Positions 1-7,924 of a stretch of 64,000 bases of DNA are shown piece after piece. Source of the DNA: Cupriavidus necator A5-1 (GTDB lineage: Bacteria > Pseudomonadota > Gammaproteobacteria > Burkholderiales > Burkholderiaceae); assembly GCF_000744095.1 (NCBI RefSeq), contig NZ_JQLI01000003.1, positions 124,001-188,000 of the forward strand, read 5' to 3'. The notes below the pieces were generated by a model. It was not told the origin of the DNA. It ran no database searches and worked only from the letters and a program-made list of their open reading frames with translations. Both the position numbers and the translations under genes were made by a program. Position 1 is the first letter of the stretch; each line of letters starts with the position of its first letter.

Positions 1-1
1 G

Positions 2-571
2 GAGAAGACCGCCGGATCGACGGCAGCGATGGTCTTTGCCTTTGCCTTGCTGATGGTGTTCCTGATCCTCGCGGCGCAGTACGAAAAATGGTCGCTGCCG
101 TTCGGTGTCCTGCTGGCGGTACCGTTCGCGCTGTTCGGTGCACTGGTTGCCATCCTGTTGCGCGGCATGCAGAACGATGTCTACTTCCAGATCGGGCTGA
201 CGGTGCTGATTGCGTTGGCAGCGAAGAATGCCATCCTGATCTTCGAGTTCGCGGTGGAAATCCGGCACAAGGAAGGCCTCAGTGCCTACGATGCCGCCTT
301 GCATGCGGCCAAGCTGCGCCTGCGCCCGATCATCATGACCTCGCTCGCCTTTATCCTCGGCTGCGTGCCGCTGGCGATCGCAAGCGGCGCGTCGGCGGCC
401 AGCCGACAGTCGCTGGGCACCGGCGTGATCGGCGGGATGCTCGGCGCCACGGTCATTGCGCTGTTCTTCATCCCGATGTTCTTCTGGGGGCTGGAGGTGA
501 TGTCCGAGCGCAAGCCGAAGCCCAAGGTCGGGGCCGCGCCCACCACGCCACCTGCCGGAGAACCGTCATGA
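2..571 (+). CDS. RND efflux pump inner-membrane subunit, C-terminal part (HAE1/AcrB-MexB type), 5' truncated by window
   Basis: This is the last ~189 residues of a proton-driven RND exporter that moves drugs or other hydrophobic compounds out through a tripartite complex. The frame is open to the left edge, so the start lies outside the window. Several long hydrophobic segments match the final transmembrane helices of HAE1 pumps, with the family-typical stretches FILAAQYE-like (FLILAAQYEKWS), GLTVLIALAAKNAILIFEFA and RPIIMTSLAFILG. The tail is a short Lys/Pro-rich cytoplasmic end. The stop overlaps the ATG of the outer-membrane partner (ATGA), so the two are translationally coupled. The substrate cannot be read from this fragment. 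Confidence 0.92.
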   Translation, partial: EKTAGSTAAMVFAFALLMVFLILAAQYEKWSLPFGVLLAVPFALFGALVAILLRGMQNDVYFQIGLTVLIALAAKNAILIFEFAVEIRHKEGLSAYDAALHAAKLRLRPIIMTSLAFILGCVPLAIASGASAASRQSLGTGVIGGMLGATVIALFFIPMFFWGLEVMSERKPKPKVGAAPTTPPAGEPS

Positions 572-2016
572 GCGCGCGCCACCGGCTGGCCGGCGCCTGC
601 CTGGCCGCGGCGCTGGGCGGCTGCGCCATCGGCCCCAACTACGAGCGCCCGGCCACGCCCGATCCCGCCCAGTACCGCATCGACGCTGGGGTGCTGGCCG
701 TAGCGGCGGACAGCGCGTGGTGGGACAGTTTTGGCGATCCGGTGCTGAACGCCCTGGTGGAGACGGCGCTGCGCAACAGCTACGACGTGCGCATCGCGGC
801 CGCCCGCATCGACGAGTTCCGCGGCCAGCTGATGGTGGTGCGCGCCGGTTTCTTTCCACAGCTCAACCTGACGGCGTCGGCCGCGCGCCAGCGCGCCGGC
901 ACCTTCAACGGCACGCCATTCGCGTCGCTCGACGGCCCGCGCAACACCTATCAGCTCCTGGCTAATGCCAGCTGGGAAATCGACCTGTGGGGCCGTATCC
1001 GCCGGCAGGCCGAGGCGGCCGAGGCCAGCCTGTGGAACGCCGAGTACGCGCGCCGTGGCGTGGTGCTGTCGCTGGCGGCCTCGGTGGTGCAGGGCTACGC
1101 CACCTTGCGCGGGCTTGATGCGCAGCTCGAGATCGCGCAGCAGACGCTGCAGGCGCGCGGGCAGGGGCTGGATATCTTCCGGCAACGCTATGAGGGCGGG
1201 GTGATCTCGCAGGTCGAGCTGTCGCAGGCAGAGAACGACTTCTACGTGACCGAGGCGACGATCCCGGCGTTGCGTAGCGGCATCGCGCAGACCGAGAATG
1301 CGCTGTCGGTGCTGCTGGGCCGCGAGCCCGGGCCGATCGAGCGCGGCAAGCCGGTCATCGAACTGCAGCCGCCGCCGGTCGGCGCCGACCTGCCGGCCGC
1401 GCTGCTGTCGCGCCGGCCCGACGTGTTGCAGGCCGAGCAAACCGCCATCGCCGCCAACGCGCAGCTTGGCGCCGCGCAGGCGCTGTACCTGCCGGCGGTC
1501 AACCTGAGCGGCCTGTTCGGCGCCATCGCCAGTTCGCCGGCGGGGCTGTGGCACAGCGCTTCGCAGGTATGGGGCTTCGGTGCCGGGCTGACCCAGCCGA
1601 TCTTCCAGGGCGGCGCCATCCGCGGCCAGGTGCAGACCGCATCGGCGCAGCGCGAGCAGGCCATGCTGGCCTACCAGGGCACCGTGCTGGCGGCGCTGGC
1701 CGACGTCAACAGCGCCCTGTCCAGCGGCATCGAGACCCGCAACCGGTTGGTGAGCCTGCGCCTGCAGGAGAAGAGCCTGGTGGTGTATGCCGACCAGTCG
1801 AGTGCGCGCTACGAGGGCGGATATTCCAGCTACCTGGAGGTGACCACGGCGAAGGAGAAGCTGTTCGCCGCGCAGCTTTCAGCGGTGCAGGGGCAGGTGG
1901 ATGTGCTGACCAGCACCGCGGCGCTGTACAAGTCGCTCGGCGGCGGCTGGCCGTCGGTGGTGCAGGATGTACGCGATGCGGGGATGCAGCGGGATGCGAA
2001 GGTGTTGGCGCGGTAG
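568..2016 (+). CDS. NodT/OprM-family outer-membrane efflux lipoprotein
   Basis: This is the outer-membrane channel (TolC-like) of the tripartite RND pump encoded just upstream. The 482-residue length is normal for OprM/NodT proteins. The N-terminus is a lipoprotein signal with lipobox LGGC (Cys19), followed by the family hallmark GPNYERP. Two repeated OEP domains follow, containing the typical SAWWDSFGDPVLN, ASWEIDLWGRIRR and LLSRRPDVLQAE stretches. The start at 568 was chosen because it overlaps the preceding stop (ATGA) and gives a clean signal peptide. Longer in-frame extensions upstream would run back through the RND gene and are not credible. Confidence 0.95.
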   Translation: MSARHRLAGACLAAALGGCAIGPNYERPATPDPAQYRIDAGVLAVAADSAWWDSFGDPVLNALVETALRNSYDVRIAAARIDEFRGQLMVVRAGFFPQLNLTASAARQRAGTFNGTPFASLDGPRNTYQLLANASWEIDLWGRIRRQAEAAEASLWNAEYARRGVVLSLAASVVQGYATLRGLDAQLEIAQQTLQARGQGLDIFRQRYEGGVISQVELSQAENDFYVTEATIPALRSGIAQTENALSVLLGREPGPIERGKPVIELQPPPVGADLPAALLSRRPDVLQAEQTAIAANAQLGAAQALYLPAVNLSGLFGAIASSPAGLWHSASQVWGFGAGLTQPIFQGGAIRGQVQTASAQREQAMLAYQGTVLAALADVNSALSSGIETRNRLVSLRLQEKSLVVYADQSSARYEGGYSSYLEVTTAKEKLFAAQLSAVQGQVDVLTSTAALYKSLGGGWPSVVQDVRDAGMQRDAKVLAR

Positions 2017-2059
2017 GGGAGCCCGCCGCCGGTCGCGGCTTGCGCCAATGCCGCAATGC

Positions 2060-3415
2060 TTATCGCGCCGACCACTCCCCCTGCCTGACCCCCATCGCCG
2101 TGACCACGCCATAGGCCGTGATCCCCAGCGCCACCCCCAGGAAATGCCCGTCCAGCCCCATGCCGAACACATTGGCCAGCATCCACCCGCCGCCAACGGC
2201 CAGCGCGATGCGGGACAGCCCGGCGGCCACCGGCCAACGCATGCGGCCGGCACCCATCGACGCAAAGTACAGCGCCATGCCGAGGCCGAAGCCACCGAAG
2301 GCCGGCCCCACCCATGACAGCGCGCGCGCGGCGATGTCGATCACTTCCGCATCGTTGGTGAAGAGGCTGGCAAAGCGCAACGGCGCCAGGCCCACCGCGG
2401 CACCGGCCGTGCCGGCAATGGCCAGCGCCAGGAATGCACCGACCCACGCCGTGCGGCGCGCGGTGTGCCAGTCGCCGGCACCCACGGCGCCGCCGACCAG
2501 CGCGGTCAGCGCCGAGCCCACGCCGAAGGCGAGCGGGATCATCAGGAATTCCAGCCGCGCCGAGATGCCATAGGCCGCCACCGCCGCAGTGCCGTGGTGG
2601 CGCAACTGCGCGGTGACCAGGATGGTGGTCAGGTTGCCGACCGCCGCCAGCGCGCACGCCACCAGGCCCACCGACAGGATGCGCGTAAACAGCTCCCACG
2701 ACGGCCGCACCCGCAGCACCGGCACGAAGCCAGCGCCGCCGCGCGCCACCACGATCGCCATGGCCAGCGCCGCCGCCCACGACACCGTCGCCAGCGCCGC
2801 GCCGATACCGGCCAGCCCCATGCCGGCAGGCTCGGCCAGCAGCCACGACAGCGGCGGGAAGGCGATCCACATCAGCGTGAGCACGCGCGCGGCCAGCGCA
2901 TGGCGCCCGCCGCCGCGCAGCACCGAGGCCAGCGTGTTGGCCAGCCAGGCCGGAATCGCGCCGGCGCCGAACAGCCAGATTGCATAGGTGGCGGCCGCGT
3001 CGGCGGCAGTGGTCCCGCCCACTGCCCCCAGCACGCCGCGCGGAAATCCCGCCAGCACTACGGCAAAGGTCAGTCCCGCGGTCACCGCGATCAGCAGCGC
3101 ATGTACGACCAGCGACGACGCCTCTTCGCGCCGGTTGGCGCCCAGCGCGCGCGCGATCGCCGCGACCACGCCGCCGCCCATCGCGCCGGTCGACATCTGC
3201 TGCAGCAGCAGCGCAAAGGGCAGCACCACGGCCCAGCCGGCCAGCGCCGCCGTGCCCTGGCGCGCGGCCAGCCAGGTTTCGATCAGCTGGGCCACGGCCT
3301 GCAGCAGCGCGATCAGCGCGGTCGGGCCGGCCAGCTTGCCGATGCGGCGGGCGAGTTCGGAGGCCGGCACCGCCTCGGTCGGGACGGCGCCGGCAGGCAG
3401 GGCGCTATCACTCAT
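2060..3415 (-). CDS. MATE-family multidrug efflux transporter
   Basis: A 451-residue, strongly hydrophobic protein with about 12 predicted membrane helices and two MATE domains. MATE proteins export cationic drugs or metabolites using Na+ or H+ gradients. Recognisable stretches are PTALIALLQAVAQLIETW near the N-terminus and GAVGAGDWHTARRTAW in the middle. The start MSDSALPAG overlaps the end of the upstream HxlR gene by 8 bp, so expression should be coupled to that regulator. A longer frame exists upstream but lies inside the regulator gene and is Cys/Arg rich, so it was rejected. Confidence 0.92.
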   Translation of the reverse strand: MSDSALPAGAVPTEAVPASELARRIGKLAGPTALIALLQAVAQLIETWLAARQGTAALAGWAVVLPFALLLQQMSTGAMGGGVVAAIARALGANRREEASSLVVHALLIAVTAGLTFAVVLAGFPRGVLGAVGGTTAADAAATYAIWLFGAGAIPAWLANTLASVLRGGGRHALAARVLTLMWIAFPPLSWLLAEPAGMGLAGIGAALATVSWAAALAMAIVVARGGAGFVPVLRVRPSWELFTRILSVGLVACALAAVGNLTTILVTAQLRHHGTAAVAAYGISARLEFLMIPLAFGVGSALTALVGGAVGAGDWHTARRTAWVGAFLALAIAGTAGAAVGLAPLRFASLFTNDAEVIDIAARALSWVGPAFGGFGLGMALYFASMGAGRMRWPVAAGLSRIALAVGGGWMLANVFGMGLDGHFLGVALGITAYGVVTAMGVRQGEWSAR

Positions 3416-3923
3416 GGCTGCCCTCCGCGCGGCTGTCGATCGTTTCGGCGTCGCCAAAGCGCCGCTGCAGGAAGCGGCCTGCCCCCGGGCCGGGCAGCAC
3501 GCGCAGGTCGTCCAGCGTGATCTCGGTGCCATCCGCGCGCGCCAGCGCCGGCTCGGTGATTTCCTTGCCGGTGCGGCGGTCCTGCAGCAGCGTCAGCGGC
3601 CCCTTTTCATCGGTCATCCAGCGGTCGGCCCAGGCTTTGAGCGCGACATAGGCGGGGAAAAAGTCGCGTCCCTTGTCGGTCAGCTGGTAAATGTGGCGGC
3701 CGCCGCCCTCGGGTGTAACGCGCGCCAGCAGGCCGTGCGCGACCAGCGTCTTGAGGCGGGCGCTGAGGATGTTGGGGGCGATGCCCAGGTTGCGTTCGAA
3801 TTCGTCGAAGCGCGTGCTGCCGTAGAAGGCCTCGCGCAGCACAAGGATGGCCCAGCGCTCGCCCAGCACCGCCATGGAGCGGGCGACGGGGCAGGGCATC
3901 GAAGTGAAATCTGTGGGGGGCAT
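3408..3923 (-). CDS. HxlR-family winged-helix transcriptional regulator
   Basis: A 171-residue HxlR-type regulator. The family signature is present: CPVARSMAVLGERWAILVLREAFYG, then FDEF..LGIAPNILSARLKTL (recognition helix region), and a wing ending in YQLTDKGRDFFP. The C-terminal ~70 residues extend beyond the usual ~110-residue family length. The start at 3923 is preferred over an upstream ATG at 4031 because a paired palindrome that looks like an operator lies between them and because the HxlR domain begins directly after it. It is co-transcribed with the MATE exporter (8-bp overlap), so it is probably a local repressor that responds to an exported compound; that role is inference. Confidence 0.9.
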   Translation of the reverse strand: MPPTDFTSMPCPVARSMAVLGERWAILVLREAFYGSTRFDEFERNLGIAPNILSARLKTLVAHGLLARVTPEGGGRHIYQLTDKGRDFFPAYVALKAWADRWMTDEKGPLTLLQDRRTGKEITEPALARADGTEITLDDLRVLPGPGAGRFLQRRFGDAETIDSRAEGSHE

Positions 3924-3951
3924 GGTCTTCGCCTCTGGCGTTGTCGGCTTG

Positions 3952-3996
3952 CTTTCAATTTGCAAGTTTTCTGGATCATAGCTTGCAATCTGAAAG
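3952..3996. promoter_or_regulatory. Paired inverted-repeat operator candidate upstream of hxlR-MATE
   Basis: Two 15-bp elements, CTTTCAATTTGCAAG (3952-3966) and CTTGCAATCTGAAAG (3982-3996), are inverted copies of each other (13 of 15 positions) with a 15-bp spacer. Each is itself an imperfect palindrome, as expected for a winged-helix dimer. Centre-to-centre spacing is 30 bp, about three helical turns, so two dimers would sit on the same DNA face. The position immediately upstream of the regulator start fits autoregulation. Confidence 0.65.
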
Positions 3997-4055
3997 TTTG
4001 CTTCGTGCCCGCGCAGAAGCCGTTCGTTCACCGGCCGGTGTGCCGGGGCAGGCGC

Positions 4056-4970
4056 TCAGGGTGCGGTGTCCTGAAACACCTCCAGCTTGCCCAGTTCCTC
4101 GCGCATGAACTCGATCAGGGCCCGCGTCGCCATCGACGGATGCAGGTTGGGCGTGGTGATGATGAAGAGCCGATTGCCCAGTCCCTCTGGGCGCCAGTCC
4201 GGCAGCACCGGCACAAGCCGGCCGGCGCGCACTTCCTTCCAGCCGATGTAGACCGGCAGCTGGCCGATGCCATGCCCTTCGCGCACGGCGCGCGCCAGGA
4301 ACAGGAAGTGCTCGGACTGCAGCTTCGGCGTCACTGCCACGTCCACGCGCTGGCCGTCGCGGTACAGCGAGAGCGCGAATTGCCGCGGCGGATAGGGTTG
4401 GCAGAGGAAATGGCAGCCGGCCAGGTCACCCGGCTCCCGCACGGGTGGGATACCTTCCAGGTAGGCTGGCGATGCATACAGTTGCCAGCGGATATCGCAG
4501 ATTTCGCGGGCGACATGGTCCAGCGGCGGTGCCGAGGTGACCTTGAACGCGACGTCGATCTCGGCGGCGATCAGGTCGGTGACACGGTTGGCGAAGAGCA
4601 CCCGCAGCGTGATGCCCGGGTGCTTCTGCGCGAACTGCAACAGGAGCGGGGCGATATAGGCGTCGCCCAGCCCGGTGGGCACGCTCACGCGCACATGCCC
4701 GCGCAGGGTCTTCCCCAGGCTGTCGATTTCGGCCTGCGCCGACGCCACCTCCTGCAGGATGCGCACGCCGTGCTGGTACAGCGCCTGGCCGGGTTCGGTC
4801 AGTTCCAGCCGGCGCGTGGTCCGGCGCAGTAACTGGGCGCCGGCCTGGTGCTCCAGCTCGCGCAGCTGGCGGCTGACCTGCGAGCGCGTGACGCCGCGCC
4901 GCCGGCCCGCCTCGGCCAGGTTGCCGGCGTCGACGATGTCGACGAAGGCCTGGATCAGGTTGAGGTCCAT
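4056..4970 (-). CDS. LysR-family transcriptional regulator
   Basis: A 304-residue LTTR. The N-terminal helix-turn-helix (residues ~1-60) has the family pattern MDLNLIQAFVDIVDAGN...RRRGVTRSQVSRQLRELE. The substrate-binding domain follows from about residue 90. It is transcribed divergently from the acyl-CoA ligase and Bug receptor, the classical arrangement in which the regulator controls the facing catabolic genes. The effector is unknown; an organic acid or its CoA ester is the natural guess given the neighbours. Confidence 0.93.
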   Translation of the reverse strand: MDLNLIQAFVDIVDAGNLAEAGRRRGVTRSQVSRQLRELEHQAGAQLLRRTTRRLELTEPGQALYQHGVRILQEVASAQAEIDSLGKTLRGHVRVSVPTGLGDAYIAPLLLQFAQKHPGITLRVLFANRVTDLIAAEIDVAFKVTSAPPLDHVAREICDIRWQLYASPAYLEGIPPVREPGDLAGCHFLCQPYPPRQFALSLYRDGQRVDVAVTPKLQSEHFLFLARAVREGHGIGQLPVYIGWKEVRAGRLVPVLPDWRPEGLGNRLFIITTPNLHPSMATRALIEFMREELGKLEVFQDTAP

Positions 4971-5029
4971 CCGGGATTGCCTGAAGAATTGTCACTTATG
5001 GCGCAACATTGTGATTCCGATGCGCGTGA

Positions 5030-5058
5030 TTGTCGATGCACGGCTGCACCGATACATT
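5030..5058 (+). promoter_or_regulatory. Sigma-70-type promoter for acyl-CoA ligase
   Basis: TTGTCG (5030-5035), a 17-bp spacer, then TACATT (5053-5058) in the LysR/ligase divergent region. The predicted start site near 5065 leaves a leader of about 64 nt before the ATG at 5129. The spacing is ideal and both hexamers are close to consensus. LysR binding would be expected just upstream; I could not assign a convincing T-N11-A box. Confidence 0.5.
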
Positions 5059-5128
5059 GGTTAGCTGTCGGCCGCGCGCGGACCGGCGCCTGATCCCGCA
5101 GAACGCACAGCAATACAGGAGACAACGG

Positions 5129-6622
5129 ATGGCCACGGACCTCTGGTTTGAAGACATGCATCGCACCGGCGACGAGCAGGTGGCGCGCGGCGCGCAACTG
5201 GCCGGCGGCCTGCGCACGCTGGGCGTGCAGGAAGGCGACGTGGTCGCGGTACTGCTGCGCAACGATCCGGCCTATGCCGACGTGGTCCACGCCTGCCGCA
5301 CCGCCGGCTGCTACTACTGTCCGATCAACTGGCACTTCACCACCGAGGAAGTGCGCTTCCTGCTGACCGACAGCGGCGCCAAGGTACTGCTGGTCCAGGC
5401 CGACCTGCTGCCCGCGGTGCGCGAGGCCGTGCCGGCCGGCATGACGGTGCTGGCCGTGGGCGGCGCCGCCGAAGGCGCCATCGAATACGAAAGCTGGCTG
5501 GCGCAACAGCCCGCCTACGACGGCCCGCGCGTGGCCCCGCGCGGCCATATGGCCTACACCTCCGGCACCACCGGCCGACCCAAGGGCGTGGTGCGCCAGC
5601 CGGTGCCACTCGACCAGCTGGAAAGCCAGCTTGCGCGCATGCGCTCGGTGGTGCGGCAGACCTACGGCCTGGAGCCGGGCTGCCGTGCGCTGATGTCGGC
5701 GCCGCTGTACCACAGCGCGCCGGGCTCGTTTATCCAGAACGCGTTGCAGATGGCCGAGCGGCTGGTGCTCACGCCACGCTTCGATGCCGAGCAGGTGCTG
5801 GCGCTGATCGCAAAACACCGCATCGACGTGATCTACCTGGTGCCGATCATGTACGTGCGCCTGCTCAAGCTGCCTGCCGAGGTTCGGGCGAAGTACGACC
5901 TGTCGTCGCTGCGCTTCGTCGCCTCCACCGGCTCGCCATGCTCCCCTGACGTCAAGCGCGCCATGCTCGAATGGCTCGGCCCGGTGATCCACGAAACCTA
6001 CGCCTCCAGCGAAGCCGGCATGATCACCGTCGCCACCCCGGCCGATGCCGCCGAGCGCCCCGGCACCGCCGGCAAGCCCGTCGACGCCGCGCAGCTGCGC
6101 ATCCTCGACGAGGACGGCCGCCAGTGCGCGCCGGGCGAGGTCGGCCTGGTCTACGTGCGCCAGCCCGCCTATCCCGACTTCAGCTACCGCAACAACGACG
6201 CCGCGCGCCGCGCCATCGACCGCGACGGCCTGGTGACGCTGGGCGACATGGGCTATGTCGATGCCGACGGCTACCTGTTTATCTGCGACCGCGCCTCCGA
6301 CATGGTGATCTCCGGCGGCGTGAACATCTACCCCGCCGAGATCGAGCACGAACTGGTGCGCTATCCCGGCGTGGCCGACTGCGTGGTGTTCGGCATCCCC
6401 GACGACGAATACGGCGAGCGCCTGCTCGGCATGGTGCAGCCGATGCCCGGCGTGGAGATCCGCGAGGCCGAGGTGATCGACTGGCTGCGCCAGCGCCTGT
6501 CTGGCTTCAAGGTGCCGCGCCGCATCGTGATCGAGGCGCAGCTGCCGCGCGACGAGACCGGCAAGCTCGCCAAGCGCCGGTTGCGTGACCGATACTGGGA
6601 AGGCCGCCAGCGGCGGGTCTGA
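5129..6622 (+). CDS. AMP-forming acyl-CoA synthetase/ligase
   Basis: A 497-residue member of the ANL superfamily that activates a carboxylic acid to its CoA thioester through an acyl-adenylate. The P-loop-like motif YTSGTTGRPKGV is at residues 143-154, the adenylate-binding YASSEAG is in the middle, and GDMGYVDADGYLFICDR and the C-terminal catalytic lysine region (PRDETGKLAKR) are intact. The start is set by AGGAGA 7 nt upstream of ATG. The downstream Bug receptor gene is 50 bp away and probably in the same unit. Bug receptors bind carboxylates, so a shared carboxylate substrate is plausible, but the substrate itself is not readable from sequence. Confidence 0.93.
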   Translation: MATDLWFEDMHRTGDEQVARGAQLAGGLRTLGVQEGDVVAVLLRNDPAYADVVHACRTAGCYYCPINWHFTTEEVRFLLTDSGAKVLLVQADLLPAVREAVPAGMTVLAVGGAAEGAIEYESWLAQQPAYDGPRVAPRGHMAYTSGTTGRPKGVVRQPVPLDQLESQLARMRSVVRQTYGLEPGCRALMSAPLYHSAPGSFIQNALQMAERLVLTPRFDAEQVLALIAKHRIDVIYLVPIMYVRLLKLPAEVRAKYDLSSLRFVASTGSPCSPDVKRAMLEWLGPVIHETYASSEAGMITVATPADAAERPGTAGKPVDAAQLRILDEDGRQCAPGEVGLVYVRQPAYPDFSYRNNDAARRAIDRDGLVTLGDMGYVDADGYLFICDRASDMVISGGVNIYPAEIEHELVRYPGVADCVVFGIPDDEYGERLLGMVQPMPGVEIREAEVIDWLRQRLSGFKVPRRIVIEAQLPRDETGKLAKRRLRDRYWEGRQRRV

Positions 6623-6673
6623 GCGCCGGCGCCCACGGGCCGCACGAAAAAGACAGTGACAGGAGGAGACGCG

Positions 6674-7669
6674 ATGCACAGCAACAACACCGGACGGCGC
6701 GCATGGCTCGCCGCGATGGCAGCCGGCGCGGGGTGCGCGCTGGCCATGTGGGGCGTGGCGCAGGCCGCTTACCCCGACCGGCCGATCAAGCTGGTGGTGC
6801 CGTACACGCCCGGCGGCTCGACCGACCAGTTCGGACGCGCGCTGGCCGACGGCATGTCGCGCCAGCTCGGCCAGACCGTGGTGGTGGAAAACCGCCCCGG
6901 CGCCGCCACCATGATCGGCACCAACAGCGTGGCGCGCGCACCCGCCGATGGCTACACCATGGTGCTGGCCACCAACGGCAGCATGGTGCTCAACCCGATG
7001 CTGTACAAAAAGATCACCTACGACCCGCCCAAGGACTTCAAGATCTTCTCCATCGGCGCCGAGGTGCCGCTGGTGGTGGTGACCAACGCCCAGGTGCCGG
7101 CCAACAATATCCGCGAGTTCGCGGCCTATGCCAGGTCGGCGGGCGGCAAGCTCAACTATGCCTCGGTGGGCCTGGGCAACGCGCTGCAGCTGGCTACCGA
7201 GATGCTCAAGACCGAGCTGGGCATCAACGTCACGCACGTCCCCTACAACGGCAGCGCGCCGGCGCTGGCGGCGCTGCTGGCCAATGATGTGCAGCTGATG
7301 GTCGACGTGGTCAGCACCTCGCTGCCGCATGTCAAGGGTGGCAAGCTCAAGGCGCTGGCGGTGACGGGTCGCACGCGGCTGGATGTGCTGCCCAACGTGC
7401 CGACGGTGGCCGAGAGCGGCTATCCGAATTTCCAGGCTGCGACCTGGTTCGGCCTGGCGGTGCCGGCGCAGGCGCCGGCGGATGCGGTGGCCAGGCTGCA
7501 GGCTGCGGCTTCGCACGTGCTGAAGGATCCGCAGTTTCGCTCGACCTTCAACGCGCTGGGGCTGATCGTGCAGCAGCCGCGCTCGCAGGCGGAGATCGAC
7601 CGTTATATCGAGGCGGATCGTGAGCACTGGGGCAAGGTGATCCGGGCCAACAACATCACGCTGGACTGA
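6674..7669 (+). CDS. Bug-family periplasmic solute receptor (tripartite tricarboxylate transporter type)
   Basis: A 331-residue periplasmic binding protein. It has a signal peptide with basic N-terminus and hydrophobic core ending near AQAAYPDRPIKLVVPYTPGG, the invariant Bug opening. Other hallmarks are VVENRPGAATMIGTNSVARAPADGYT and the C-terminal GLAVPAQAPADAV region. The ATG at 6674 is preferred to one at 6656 because AGGAGGAGAC ends 3 nt before it. No membrane subunits of a TTT transporter are adjacent, which is common: many Bug receptors in this bacterial group are orphan. Likely ligand is a carboxylate handled by the neighbouring ligase. Confidence 0.95.
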   Translation: MHSNNTGRRAWLAAMAAGAGCALAMWGVAQAAYPDRPIKLVVPYTPGGSTDQFGRALADGMSRQLGQTVVVENRPGAATMIGTNSVARAPADGYTMVLATNGSMVLNPMLYKKITYDPPKDFKIFSIGAEVPLVVVTNAQVPANNIREFAAYARSAGGKLNYASVGLGNALQLATEMLKTELGINVTHVPYNGSAPALAALLANDVQLMVDVVSTSLPHVKGGKLKALAVTGRTRLDVLPNVPTVAESGYPNFQAATWFGLAVPAQAPADAVARLQAAASHVLKDPQFRSTFNALGLIVQQPRSQAEIDRYIEADREHWGKVIRANNITLD

Positions 7670-7707
7670 GCTGGACCACGTAACGCCACGACTCCGATCA
7701 GGCGCCG

Positions 7708-7768
7708 GCCCTCACCCCCTGCCCTCTCCCGCAAGCGTCGCAAGCGGGAGAGGGCAGGGGGTGAGGGC
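7708..7768. repeat. Perfect 25-bp inverted repeat (REP-like hairpin / terminator)
   Basis: Arms at 7708-7732 and 7744-7768 are exactly complementary with an 11-nt loop. The arm begins GCCCTCACCCCC and is strongly C-rich on one strand and G-rich on the other. It lies 38 bp after the Bug receptor stop and would form a very stable RNA hairpin. There is no T-tract, so it may work as an RNA-stabilising or factor-dependent termination element. The composition resembles dispersed intergenic repeats of beta- and gammaproteobacteria. Confidence 0.8.
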
Positions 7769-7860
7769 AGGCGAGTCCGGACCACCACGCGTCAACACGC
7801 TACCCAACATCCTGCCGTCGATCACCGGCCAGCACCCGCCAGACGCCGCCACGATGGGCG

Positions 7861-7866
7861 TATAGT
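7861..7866 (+). promoter_or_regulatory. Candidate -10 element for ClC channel gene
   Basis: TATAGT lies 58 bp upstream of the channel ATG, giving a predicted leader of about 52 nt. No good -35 hexamer is visible at the right spacing, so confidence is low. Confidence 0.3.
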
Positions 7867-7924
7867 TCGATGTCATCCCGGCACCGCCCAGGCGCCGCAC
7901 CGGATGCCTACGTAACCCCCTGTC

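Noticed and set aside
4955..7627. An open frame of 890 codons on the minus strand opposite the acyl-CoA ligase and Bug genes
   Set aside because: Its His/Gly/Arg-rich product is typical of antisense shadows in high-GC DNA, and the plus-strand genes have intact families and ribosome sites.
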